A stretch of DNA of 8,811 nucleotides from Fimbriimonadaceae bacterium (GTDB lineage Bacteria; Armatimonadota; Fimbriimonadia; Fimbriimonadales; Fimbriimonadaceae), in contig JACFNW010000069.1 of NCBI GenBank assembly GCA_019454665.1, positions 1 to 8,811 on the forward strand, given 5' to 3'. Both the position numbers and the translations under genes were made by a program. Under the pieces are notes generated by a model. That model saw only the letters and a list, made by a program, of their open reading frames with translations, was not told where the DNA came from and searched no databases. Below, in pieces: positions 1 to 7,162 of the stretch. How positions within the stretch are numbered: position 1 is the first letter of the stretch; each line of letters begins with the position of its first letter.

Positions 1-422
1 GAATGGAAGCGTTCGGCTTCGTGTTTCAGCAGCCCTACCTGCTCGGCTACCTGTCGGCCCTGGAGAACGTGATGCTCGCCGATCCAAGCCGGAACCTGCG
101 CCAACGCGCCCTCGAACTGCTCGACCTGCTCGGGCTCTCGGAAAAGACGGGCCGACTGCCCCATGAACTCAGTGGCGGCGAACGCCAACGGGTCTGTGTG
201 GCACGGGCGCTGGCGTCCCGCCCGCGCGTCATCTTCGCCGACGAGCCCACCGCCGCGCTCGACCACGCCAACGGCGTCCAGGTCGTCCAACTGCTCGACG
301 CCCACCGGGGCGACGGCGCGTTGGTGATGGTCACGCACGACCCGACGATGCTGGAAGGCTCGGACCGAATCGTCCACCTGGCGGAGGGGACGATTCACGG
401 CGAAGAAACTAGACAAATGTAA
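1..422 (+). CDS. ABC transporter ATP-binding protein, LolD/MacB type (5' truncated by window edge)
   Basis: This is the C-terminal part of an ATPase subunit that would power a membrane export or lipoprotein-release type ABC complex on the cytoplasmic side. Counting from the in-frame ATG at 3, the visible parts are the Q-loop (FQQ, residues 8-10) with the family-typical ALENV stretch after it, the ABC signature LSGGERQR (56-63), Walker B VIFADEP (76-82), the D-loop AALD (84-87) and the H-loop histidine H112 in THD. Walker A is absent because it lies upstream, so the ATG at 3 is internal and the true start is outside the window. The spacing and the FVFQQ/ALENV wording match the LolD/MacB/FtsE-like family rather than importers. 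The partner permease is not in the window and is probably upstream. The TAA stop at 420-422 sits inside a hairpin. The family is certain; the substrate cannot be told. Confidence 0.93.
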   Translation, partial: MEAFGFVFQQPYLLGYLSALENVMLADPSRNLRQRALELLDLLGLSEKTGRLPHELSGGERQRVCVARALASRPRVIFADEPTAALDHANGVQVVQLLDAHRGDGALVMVTHDPTMLEGSDRIVHLAEGTIHGEETRQM

Positions 423-435
423 ACATTTTCTTCGC
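400..435 (+). terminator. Hairpin spanning the ABC gene stop codon, probable terminator
   Basis: A perfect 9-base inverted repeat has arms at 400-408 (GCGAAGAAA) and 427-435 (TTTCTTCGC). Inside it, AAATGT (415-420) and ACATTT (423-428) form a second, overlapping palindrome with a 2-base centre. The stretch is strikingly A+T-rich for this region and is followed by AATTT (436-440). It covers the end of the ABC gene and its stop, where a terminator would be expected before the VOC gene. There is no long T-run, so a strong intrinsic terminator is not proven. It could also be a regulatory palindrome for the downstream gene. Confidence 0.4.
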
Positions 436-466
436 AATTTGGGCACCATTTTCGGCCGCATCGTCG

Positions 467-472
467 TATCAT
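467..472 (+). promoter_or_regulatory. Candidate -10 element for the VOC gene (leaderless)
   Basis: TATCAT matches the TAnnnT -10 pattern and lies 7 bases upstream of the ATG at 480, so transcription would begin at or next to that ATG. No convincing -35 is visible at the usual spacing. The element overlaps the earlier in-frame ATG at 471, which argues for 480 as the true start. Confidence 0.4.
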
Positions 473-479
473 GGTCGTT

Positions 480-890
480 ATGTCGGACGATCCGAACACT
501 CAACACGCTCTCAACACCGGCCGCACGTTTGTGTGGCACGAACTCTACGTGAAGGACCCCGCCGGGGCGATCAAGTTCTATTCCGAGTGTCTGGGCTTCG
601 GACACCAGGAAGCGGACATGGGCGCAATGGGCAGCTACCCCATGCTGACCATGAACGGCCACGGCGTCGCCGGAATCATGGACACGACCAAGCTCGAAAA
701 CAGTGAGCACATCCCGCCGCACTGGGCCGTCTACCTGGCTGTGGACGATGTGGATGCCCGCGTTGCCCGATGCATCGGCCAAGGCGCAAGCGTCGTGGTG
801 CCTGCCATGGACGTGCCCGGCGTGGGCCGCATGTGCCTGATCGCGGACCCGTTCGGCGCGCACCTCTGGCTCTACACGCCCGCGATGTGA
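480..890 (+). CDS. VOC family (glyoxalase/bleomycin-resistance fold) protein
   Basis: This is a small soluble protein of 136 residues from ATG 480 (139 if started at ATG 471). The fold is recognisable from two halves. The N-terminal half has WHELYVKDP (residues 19-27 from ATG 480) followed by a helix ending FYSECLGF. The C-terminal half has HWAVYLAVDDVDA, then GVGRMCLIADPFGAHLWLY near the end, typical of one-module VOC proteins of the Cfp30B-like group. Such proteins dimerise and may bind a metal and a small molecule; H20 and E21 in the first strand are possible ligands. No substrate can be assigned. I prefer the start at 480 because a -10-like element overlaps the earlier ATG, and no Shine-Dalgarno sequence precedes either. 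It converges on pdxH with one base between stop codons. Confidence 0.88.
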   Translation: MSDDPNTQHALNTGRTFVWHELYVKDPAGAIKFYSECLGFGHQEADMGAMGSYPMLTMNGHGVAGIMDTTKLENSEHIPPHWAVYLAVDDVDARVARCIGQGASVVVPAMDVPGVGRMCLIADPFGAHLWLYTPAM

Positions 891-891
891 T

Positions 892-1512
892 TCACGGCGC
901 GAGCCGCTCCACGATCCAGCCCTCGCCGTCGCGGCGGTAGCGAATGCGATCGTGGAGTCGGCCCGGCCGGCCTTGCCAGAACTCGACGGTATCGGGAATC
1001 AAGCGGTATCCCCCCCAATGGGCGGGCCGCTCGGGACCTTCGGGGTCGGCTTCCATCGCTTCGGCCACTCGGTTGTCGAGGACCTCGCGGCTCAGGATCG
1101 TCTGGCTTTGTGGGCTGATGGCGGACGCGTGCCGGCTCATCGCGGGGCGACTGCCGAAGTAGGCATCGCTCTCGGCCTCGGTCGTGCGCCCCACGCGGCC
1201 CTCGACGCGGATCTGGCGTTCAAGAGGAGCCCACCAAAATGTGGCGGCCGCCCAAGGGTTGGCTTCCAGCTCGCGGCCCTTGCGGCTGAGGTAGTTGGTG
1301 TAGAAGAGCAGGCCCTCGTCGAGGCCGCGCAACAGCACAAAGCGGTTGCTCGGACGCCCGTCCAACGCTGTCGCCAAGGCCATCGCGGAAGGCTCGACGA
1401 TGCCCTCGTAGCGGCTGGCCTCTTCCAGCCAGGCCTTCAGGAGCGCCATCGGCTCGGGACCCAACGACGCTTCATCGAGCGTGGCGCGGGAGTATTCGTA
1501 GCGGCCAATCAT
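892..1512 (-). CDS. pdxH: Pyridoxamine/pyridoxine 5'-phosphate oxidase
   Basis: The enzyme is FMN-dependent and oxidises pyridoxamine or pyridoxine 5'-phosphate to pyridoxal 5'-phosphate in the cytoplasm, the last step of one PLP route and of salvage. At 206 residues it is full length for the family. Visible hallmarks are FVLLRG (58-63), [15 protein letters not shown] (68-82), LERQIRVEG (97-105), AYFGSRP (117-123), HWGGYR (165-170), EFWQGRP (177-183) and RLHDR (185-189), with VERLAP at the very end. Y118, R122 and S126 keep the spacing of E. coli Y129, R133 and S137, and R185/H187 match R197/H199. The loop after S126 is odd: the usual GAW-type residues are replaced by HASAI. It is divergent from ilvE and convergent with the VOC gene. 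The reverse strand before the ATG has purine-rich GAGAGGGA, a weak ribosome site at most. Confidence 0.97.
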   Translation of the reverse strand: MIGRYEYSRATLDEASLGPEPMALLKAWLEEASRYEGIVEPSAMALATALDGRPSNRFVLLRGLDEGLLFYTNYLSRKGRELEANPWAAATFWWAPLERQIRVEGRVGRTTEAESDAYFGSRPAMSRHASAISPQSQTILSREVLDNRVAEAMEADPEGPERPAHWGGYRLIPDTVEFWQGRPGRLHDRIRYRRDGEGWIVERLAP

Positions 1513-1520
1513 TCCCTCTC

Positions 1521-1526
1521 ATTGTG
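1521..1526 (-). promoter_or_regulatory. Weak candidate -10 for pdxH
   Basis: On the minus strand CACAAT lies 8 bases before the pdxH ATG, resembling the placement of the elements before ilvE and the VOC gene. The first base does not match TAnnnT and no -35 is clear, so support is weak and rests mainly on similar position. Confidence 0.22.
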
Positions 1527-1721
1527 GCGTCGGCTTTACGGTGATTGCGATGTCCACACCCGACAACGGCGACCCGGCGGCAACACTCATCGGACGAAGG
1601 ATCGCTCTCGGGCGTTCTCGAATGGGGCGTCGAGCCGCCGCTCTCCCGCGTCGGCTCGTTCACGCGCGCGGATCCGCCCCCCGCCCATATGCGGGACCCA
1701 AAGCGGGCGGGGTCGGCGGTG

Positions 1722-1727
1722 TACAAT
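1722..1727 (+). promoter_or_regulatory. Candidate -10 element for ilvE (leaderless)
   Basis: TACAAT fits the bacterial -10 consensus at five of six positions and lies 6 bases before the ilvE ATG. Transcription would then start at or within a base or two of the start codon. There is no Shine-Dalgarno sequence between it and the ATG, and no clear -35 about 17 bases upstream. Confidence 0.5.
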
Positions 1728-1733
1728 GGCCCC

Positions 1734-2624
1734 ATGCCCAAGCTCGTATGGCTCAATGGCGAAGTGACGTCTGTTGAGGACGCGAAGGTCAGCGTCGCCG
1801 ACCACGCGCACCTCTACGGAGACGGCCTTTTCGAAGGCATCCGCATCTACGGTCGCCGCGTGTTCAAGCTCGATCCGCACCTGGATCGGCTCTACCACGG
1901 CTGCCGCTTCCTCGGATACCGCATGAGCATGGGCCAGGAGCAGTTGCGCCAAACGATTCTGGACGTGTGCGCACAAGCCGACATCTCGGACGGCTACATC
2001 CGCTTGAACGTGACGCGCGGCACCGGACTCGGGCTGGACCCCAAGAACATCAACCAGGAGCCCAACGTGATGATCATGGTTTCCACGCTGGCGCTCTATC
2101 CGCCGGAAGCCTACGAGACCGGCCTGAACGTGATCACCACGTCGTTCCGCGTGATGAGCGGCGACAGCCTCGATCCGCGCCTGAAGTGCATCGGGCGCTA
2201 CGCGGCCAACATCATGGCCAAGCAGGAGGCCAACTACGCCGGGGCGGGCGAAGGCCTTATGCTGAACGCGCAGGGCTACATCGCCGAGTGTACGGGCGAC
2301 AACCTCTTCTTGGTCACGGGCAGAACGATCCGCACCCCTGGCCCCTCTTGCGGCATCCTGAAAGGCATCACGCGCGACACCGTCATCGAACTCGCCCGCA
2401 ACGCCGGGTTCGAGGTCCAAGAAGGCTTCCTGACCCCGTTCGACATCTTCACCGCCGACGAGGCCTTCCTCACGGGAACGGCCGCCGAAGTCATCCCGAT
2501 GGTGCGCCTCGACGGTCGTCCGATCGGCGACGGTTCCGTGGGTGCGGTCACCCAGGAAATCGTTGGCTTGTTCCGTGCGGAGACCAAGAAGGGCGTGCCC
2601 TTCGATGCGCCGGTCACGGCCTAA
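1734..2624 (+). CDS. ilvE: Branched-chain amino acid aminotransferase (class IV, PLP)
   Basis: The enzyme transfers the amino group between glutamate and the 2-oxo acids of leucine, isoleucine and valine, the last step of their synthesis and first step of breakdown. The start at 1734 gives 296 residues beginning MPKLVWLNG, the usual family opening; an upstream in-frame ATG at 1545 would add a tail without family resemblance. Motifs include HLYGDGLFEGIR (26-37), the expected PLP lysine K151 in DPRLKC, GYIAECTGDNLF (181-192), GITRD (211-215) and FLTGTAAEV (245-253). K151 and E185 are 34 residues apart, the same as K159 and E193 in E. coli IlvE. D-amino-acid transaminase and aminodeoxychorismate lyase share the fold, but the length and TGTAAEV favour IlvE. 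It is divergent from pdxH and 18 bases upstream of the permease gene, so those two are probably cotranscribed. Confidence 0.93.
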   Translation: MPKLVWLNGEVTSVEDAKVSVADHAHLYGDGLFEGIRIYGRRVFKLDPHLDRLYHGCRFLGYRMSMGQEQLRQTILDVCAQADISDGYIRLNVTRGTGLGLDPKNINQEPNVMIMVSTLALYPPEAYETGLNVITTSFRVMSGDSLDPRLKCIGRYAANIMAKQEANYAGAGEGLMLNAQGYIAECTGDNLFLVTGRTIRTPGPSCGILKGITRDTVIELARNAGFEVQEGFLTPFDIFTADEAFLTGTAAEVIPMVRLDGRPIGDGSVGAVTQEIVGLFRAETKKGVPFDAPVTA

Positions 2625-2642
2625 CGCCTCGCCTCGGCCACC

Positions 2643-4472
2643 ATGCTCAATCTGCGCGGGCTGAAACGGGCGATCCTCGGGATTCCCATCGCGACGAAGC
2701 ACGCGCACCACGAGCGCTTGCCCAAGCGGTTCGGGTTGCCCGTGTTCGCCTCCGACACGCTTTCTTCCGTGGCGTATGCCAGCGAAGAGATCATGCTGGT
2801 GCTGGTCATCGCCGGCCCGATCGCGCTGAGCTACCTGCTGCCCGTCTCCATGTGGCTGGCCGTGCTGATGGCCATCGTCGCGTTCAGCTACTACCAGACC
2901 ATCCACGCCTACCCGAACGGTGGCGGCACCTACCTCGTCTCCACCGAGAACCTGGGCTCGGGGGCGGGCAAAGTCGCCGGGGCAGCCTTGCTCATCGACT
3001 ACGTGCTGACCGTCGCGGTTTCCATTTCGTCCGGTGTGAGCGCGATCGTCTCGATGTATCCGCCAGCCCAGCATTCTGCGGTAGCCATCGGCGTCGGGGC
3101 GGTGACCCTGATCACCCTCGTGAACCTGCGCGGAGCGAAGGAGAGCGGCATCGCGTTCGCCATCCCCACGTACACGTTCGTGTTCATGGTGCTGGCGCTG
3201 GTCGCCACGTGCTTGGTCAAAGGCGTCGGCGAACCGCACCACGCGCCCGACCCGGCCAAGTTCGACGAGCCGTTGCATGCCCTGACGGCGTTCGTGTTCC
3301 TGCGGGCGTTTGCGGCATCGTGTACGGCCCTCACCGGGACGGAAGCAATCGCCGACGGGGTGCAGGCGTTCCGCCCGCCCGAGGCCAAGAACGCCTCTCA
3401 GACGCTCATCATGATGGTCGTCCTGCTACTCATGATGTTCATCGGGCTGAGTTGGTCGGCGCAGCATTACGGCATCGTGCCGCTGCATCCCACCGAACCC
3501 GGGTTCAAGACGGTGGTCGCCCAACTCGCCGAGAAGATGTGGGGAATCGGACCCGGGTTCTACGCCCTGCAGATCGCCACGGCGCTCATCCTGTTCCTCG
3601 CGGCGAACACGGCGTTCGCCGACTTCCCGCGCCTCTCCAGCTTCATCGCCAAGGACGGGTACCTGCCGCGCCAATTGACCAGCCTCGGCGACAGGCTGGT
3701 GTTCAACAACGGCATCGTCACGCTGGCCGTTCTCGCCGTGGCCCTGATCATCGGTTACCACGCCGACACCCACTCCCTCATCCCGCTTTACGCGATGGGC
3801 GTGTTCATCTCGTTCACTCTCAGTCAGGCGGGCATGACGGTCAAGTGGTACCGCTCGGGCGTGCGGAACTGGAAGATGATCGTGAGCGGCGTGGGGACGA
3901 TCACCACGTTCACCGTGATGGTCATCCTCCTGGTGACCAAGTGGAGCGAGGGCGCGTGGATCATCGTCGTCGCGCTGGCCGTCATTCTCTTCGTCTTCGC
4001 CCGCATCCGCAAACACTACGACTACCTGGCGGGAGCGATGGCGCTCGCACCCACCGATCAGCCGGGCAATCCCAACATGACGGTGCTGCTCCTGGTGCCG
4101 CGGGTCCACCGAGGCATCCTGCAGGCGATCGGCTACGCGCGCCAGCTGGCCCACGACTGCCGTGCGCTTCACGTGACCCTCGACCCCGCATCGGTGAGCG
4201 AGGTCAAACACTCGTGGAGCACCTACGCGGGCGACCTGCCGCTGGTCATCCTCGAATCCCCGTACCGCTCGCTCACCGAGCCGATCCTCCAGTACGTGGA
4301 CCAAACGCTCGAGGAGAGTCCCGAGACGATGATCACGGTGATCGTGCCGCAAGCCGTGCCCAAGTACCCGTGGCATTCGTTCCTGCACAGCAACGTCGCC
4401 GAACGGCTCAAGAAGGAACTCGGCAGCCGCAAGAACGTCGTGATCACCAACGTGCGTTACTTCTTGCCCTAG
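2643..4472 (+). CDS. APC-superfamily permease, KimA (YdaO)-like probable K+ importer
   Basis: This is an integral membrane transporter of 609 residues, almost the length of B. subtilis KimA, a proton-coupled high-affinity potassium importer inhibited by c-di-AMP. About twelve hydrophobic segments fill residues 35-455, followed by a soluble domain (about 475-609) with the VLLLVPRVHRG opening of a USP-like fold. Family-type motifs are FASDTLSSVAYASEE (35-49), SYYQTIHAYPNGGGTY (82-97), LLIDYVLTVAVS (116-127) and LTGTEAIADG (230-239). D38, Y45, D119 and T123 appear to align with KimA residues reported to line the potassium site (from memory, two residues apart in numbering). Many relatives are annotated only as amino acid permeases, so the substrate remains inferred. 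ATG 2643 follows ilvE by 18 bases without a Shine-Dalgarno or -10 element, which fits cotranscription with ilvE. Confidence 0.85.
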   Translation: MLNLRGLKRAILGIPIATKHAHHERLPKRFGLPVFASDTLSSVAYASEEIMLVLVIAGPIALSYLLPVSMWLAVLMAIVAFSYYQTIHAYPNGGGTYLVSTENLGSGAGKVAGAALLIDYVLTVAVSISSGVSAIVSMYPPAQHSAVAIGVGAVTLITLVNLRGAKESGIAFAIPTYTFVFMVLALVATCLVKGVGEPHHAPDPAKFDEPLHALTAFVFLRAFAASCTALTGTEAIADGVQAFRPPEAKNASQTLIMMVVLLLMMFIGLSWSAQHYGIVPLHPTEPGFKTVVAQLAEKMWGIGPGFYALQIATALILFLAANTAFADFPRLSSFIAKDGYLPRQLTSLGDRLVFNNGIVTLAVLAVALIIGYHADTHSLIPLYAMGVFISFTLSQAGMTVKWYRSGVRNWKMIVSGVGTITTFTVMVILLVTKWSEGAWIIVVALAVILFVFARIRKHYDYLAGAMALAPTDQPGNPNMTVLLLVPRVHRGILQAIGYARQLAHDCRALHVTLDPASVSEVKHSWSTYAGDLPLVILESPYRSLTEPILQYVDQTLEESPETMITVIVPQAVPKYPWHSFLHSNVAERLKKELGSRKNVVITNVRYFLP

Positions 4473-4481
4473 CGGATTGGG

Positions 4482-4487
4482 AATACT
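4482..4487 (+). promoter_or_regulatory. Weak candidate -10 for the propeller gene
   Basis: AATACT lies 6 bases before the ATG at 4494, the same distance as TACAAT before ilvE. It keeps A at position 2 and T at position 6 of the -10 consensus but lacks the first T. If used, the propeller gene would have its own leaderless transcript although it starts only 21 bases after the permease stop. Confidence 0.27.
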
Positions 4488-4493
4488 GGGGGC

Positions 4494-7160
4494 ATGGCCC
4501 GCAAGCCCAACTCCGAAGCCACCGCCGCCCCCGTCCGCCGCCTTCAGGAAAGCGACCTCAAGCGCATCCCTTGGCGCTCGATCGGCCCAGCCATCATGGG
4601 CGGACGCATCTCGGACATGTGCTTCGAGCCCGGCAACCCCAAGACGTTCTACATCGGCTACGCCAGCGGCGGCCTGTGGCGCACCACGAACATGGGCACC
4701 ACGTTCGAACCCCTGTTCGACAAGGAGATCACGTCGAGCATCGGCGCAGTGGCAAGTTGCGACGCACCCGCCGATTGGAACGGCTGGACCGACGATACGC
4801 CCAAGGCCGACCGCAAGAAGGAAGGCAAGGGCAAGATCGTGTGGGTGGGCACGGGCGAAGGCAACGGCCGCAACAGCAGCAGTTGGGGCAACGGGGTGTA
4901 TCGCTCGACCGACAAGGGCAAGACCTGGCGATGCCTCGGCCTGGAAGCCACCCACGACATTCCGCGCATCGCCGTGGACCCGCGCAACCCCGACGTGTGC
5001 TACGTCGCCGCGCTCGGCCACCTGTGGGGGCACAACGCCGAGCGAGGTGTCTACAAAACCACCGACGGCGGCAAAACGTGGGACAAGGTGCTCTACCTGG
5101 ACGAGAAGACTGGCGCGTGCGACGTGATGCTCGACTCCAAAGACCCCGACACGGTCTACGCGGCGATGTACATGCGGCTCCGCACGGCCTGGAGCTTCAC
5201 CAGCGGCGGCCCGGAAGGCGGCATCTACCGCAGCAAAGACGGCGGCAAGACGTGGGCCAAGCTCGCCGGAGGACTGCCCGCCCAGACCGGACGCATCGGG
5301 CTCGACATCTTCGCCGGAGACACCAAGAAACTCATCGCAGTGGTCGAGAGCACCCAGGACGGGGCGAACAGCATCCGCGACGACCGCATGCGCGGCGGCG
5401 GGATCTTCCGCAGCGACGACGGCGGCGACACGTGGCGACGCCTGAGCGTCCGCTCGCCCCGAGCCTTCTACTTCAGCAAGGTCAGGTTCGACACCAAGAA
5501 CGACCAGCGCGTGTACCTGCTCGGCTGGACCACCGAGGTCAGCGACGACGGCGGCGCCTCCTTCCGGGGCGGATTCGCCGACATCCTGCACGCCGACCAC
5601 CACGCCATTCTGGTGGACCCCAACGACTCCGACCACCTGATCATCGGAACCGACGGGGGCGCGAGCCAAAGCTTCGACGGCGGCAAGACGTGGGACTTCC
5701 TGAACACGATGGCCGTCGGCCAGTTCTACAACATCGCGCTCGACGATTCGGACCCCTACCGCATCATCGGAGGGCTGCAGGACAACGGCACGTGGATCGG
5801 CCCCAGCGCCACCAACCGCCAAGACGCGAAGAACGACGCCCAGGGCACGCCCGAAACCAGCATCACCAACGCCGAGTGGCAGGTCGCGTTCTGGGGCGAT
5901 GGCTTCCACGCCGCGTTCGACCCCGAAGACCACGACTGCGTCTACGCCGAGTGGCAGGGCGGGCACATCACGCGCATCAACCTGCGCACGGGCGAGCGGC
6001 GCTACCTAAGCCCCGAGGCGCGCGAAGGCGAGCCGCGGCACCGCTACAACTGGAACTCGCCGTTCTTCGTCAGCCCCCACGACCCCAGCGTGATCTACCA
6101 TGCGGGCAACTACGTGTTCAAGCTCAGCGAGCGTGGGGCAAGGTGGCAGCGCATCAGCCCCGACCTGACCACGCGCGACCCGCAGAAGATGGAGACGGTC
6201 GGCTCGAACGCCGAGACCCATTGCACCGTGGTCAGCCTGGCCGAATCGCCGGTCGAGAAGGGCGTGCTGTGGGCGGGCTCGGACGACGGGCTCATCCACG
6301 TTTCGCGCAACGACGGCGGCGAGTGGGCCAATGTGACGCCGCCGGAAGTCGGCGGCCGCTACATCTGCCGCCTGGTCGTCAGCGCGCACGCCAAGGGCCG
6401 CGCCTACGCCGGGGTGGACGGCCACAGAAGCGACGACATGGACCCGTGCATCCTGGCCACCGACGACTATGGCAAGACGTGGCGCGACATCACGGCCGAC
6501 CTGCCCAAGGGGCGAAGCGTGAAGGTGGTGAGCGAGGATCGCTTCGGCGAGAACGTGCTTTACGCGGGCACCGAGCATGGCTTCTACGTCAGCCTCGACC
6601 GGGGCGGCTCGTGGACCAAGATGCACGGCAAAGCCCTGCCCACGACGCCCGTGGACGACATCCAACAGCATGCCCGCGAAACCGACCTGGTGCTCGGCAC
6701 GCACGGGCGCAGCATCTGGGTGCTCGACCGCGCGCTATGGGTTTCCGAGCTGACGCCCGAGGTGTTGGCCAAGCCGCTGCACCTGTTCTCGGTGCGCGAT
6801 TGCCGCCCCCGCTGGGTGTTGGCCTATTCGGGAGCCTGGACGCACAAGACGTTCCGCGCCCCCAACCCGCCGATGGGCGCGGTGTTCGACTACTGGATCG
6901 CCGAGTACACGGGCGAGGACGTGTCGGTGGTGGTGGAGGACGCGCATGGCGCGGTCATGAAGAAGCTCTCGGGCTCGAACGCGGCGGGCTACAACCGCGT
7001 GGTGTGGAACCTGGAGCCGGAGGAGTGGCGCAAAGTGGCCGACCGAGGCGAAGACCCCCTCTTCCCCTTCCACGCTCCGGCGGGCGAGTACACGGTGAAG
7101 CTGAGCATGGGCGACCACAAAGCGTCGGCGAAGTTCCGGGTGTTGGAGCGGGGGGCCTAA
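4494..7160 (+). CDS. Asp-box (BNR/sortilin-like) beta-propeller protein
   Basis: This 888-residue protein belongs to the family usually annotated as WD40/YVTN/BNR-like, sortilin-domain or 'glycosyl hydrolase'; no enzymatic activity is assured. Asp-box motifs (S/T-x-D-x-G-x-T-W type) are seen at about 138-145, 189-196, 247-254, 307-314, 350-357, 393-400, 604-611, 656-663 and 700-707, consistent with two beta-propellers split around residue 420. The family-typical RSIGPAIMGGRISD (28-41) opens the first propeller and LVLGTHGRSIWVLD (732-745) closes the second. The last ~110 residues, with VVWNL and a PAGEYTVKL strand, look like an FlgD/Ig-type domain. Family members are commonly exported, but this N-terminus (MARKPNSEAT..) is polar with no signal peptide, and ten cysteines are present, suggesting a cytoplasmic protein. 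Ligand and role are unknown. It lies 21 bases downstream of the permease gene. Confidence 0.9.
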   Translation: MARKPNSEATAAPVRRLQESDLKRIPWRSIGPAIMGGRISDMCFEPGNPKTFYIGYASGGLWRTTNMGTTFEPLFDKEITSSIGAVASCDAPADWNGWTDDTPKADRKKEGKGKIVWVGTGEGNGRNSSSWGNGVYRSTDKGKTWRCLGLEATHDIPRIAVDPRNPDVCYVAALGHLWGHNAERGVYKTTDGGKTWDKVLYLDEKTGACDVMLDSKDPDTVYAAMYMRLRTAWSFTSGGPEGGIYRSKDGGKTWAKLAGGLPAQTGRIGLDIFAGDTKKLIAVVESTQDGANSIRDDRMRGGGIFRSDDGGDTWRRLSVRSPRAFYFSKVRFDTKNDQRVYLLGWTTEVSDDGGASFRGGFADILHADHHAILVDPNDSDHLIIGTDGGASQSFDGGKTWDFLNTMAVGQFYNIALDDSDPYRIIGGLQDNGTWIGPSATNRQDAKNDAQGTPETSITNAEWQVAFWGDGFHAAFDPEDHDCVYAEWQGGHITRINLRTGERRYLSPEAREGEPRHRYNWNSPFFVSPHDPSVIYHAGNYVFKLSERGARWQRISPDLTTRDPQKMETVGSNAETHCTVVSLAESPVEKGVLWAGSDDGLIHVSRNDGGEWANVTPPEVGGRYICRLVVSAHAKGRAYAGVDGHRSDDMDPCILATDDYGKTWRDITADLPKGRSVKVVSEDRFGENVLYAGTEHGFYVSLDRGGSWTKMHGKALPTTPVDDIQQHARETDLVLGTHGRSIWVLDRALWVSELTPEVLAKPLHLFSVRDCRPRWVLAYSGAWTHKTFRAPNPPMGAVFDYWIAEYTGEDVSVVVEDAHGAVMKKLSGSNAAGYNRVVWNLEPEEWRKVADRGEDPLFPFHAPAGEYTVKLSMGDHKASAKFRVLERGA
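5238..5693 (+). repeat. Near-identical Asp-box DNA repeats within the propeller gene
   Basis: The 18-mer GACGGCGGCAAGACGTGG occurs identically at 5238-5255 and 5676-5693, with close variants near 5065 (one base different) and 5419. Each encodes D-G-G-K-T-W or D-G-G-D-T-W, so this is protein-level Asp-box repetition carried by similar codons, not an independent element. Confidence 0.75.
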
Positions 7161-7162
7161 TG

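Larger units (their letters stand above)
1513..1733. promoter_or_regulatory. Divergent intergenic region between pdxH and ilvE
   Basis: This 221-base gap must hold the promoters of both divergent genes. It contains a 7-base inverted repeat, CGAGCCG (1631-1637) and CGGCTCG (1652-1658) with a 14-base loop. It also contains a smaller hairpin, CCCGC (1680-1684) and GCGGG (1691-1695), just upstream of the ilvE -10 candidate. I see no believable protein, tRNA, T-box or PLP-sensing motif. Reading frames that cross it are extensions or antisense of neighbouring genes. The repeats could be operators or simply a product of the high G+C. Confidence 0.5.

Noticed and set aside
1545..1733. N-terminal extension of IlvE from the ATG at 1545
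   Set aside because: The 63 extra residues are R/P/G-rich with no transit or signal features, and the family start plus a -10-like element point to ATG 1734.
952..1767. Open frame of 271 codons on the plus strand opposite pdxH
   Set aside because: pdxH on the other strand is unmistakable; this frame has no family features and runs into the intergenic region and the ilvE start.
1587..3278. Open frame of 563 codons on the minus strand
   Set aside because: Antisense to ilvE and the permease; low-complexity H/R/D/G product with no recognisable motif.
4143..4148. Only one CAGCTG noticed in the window, possible site avoidance
   Set aside because: At this base composition only about three would be expected by chance in 8.8 kb, so one copy is not meaningful, and the methylase target is itself inferred.
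5238..5693. Repeated 18-mers as a possible mobile or regulatory repeat
   Set aside because: They are in frame and encode Asp-box motifs of the propeller protein.
3426..5966. Open frame of 846 codons on the minus strand
   Set aside because: Antisense to the permease and propeller genes, with V/G/D/R-rich composition typical of mirror frames; the sense genes explain the openness.
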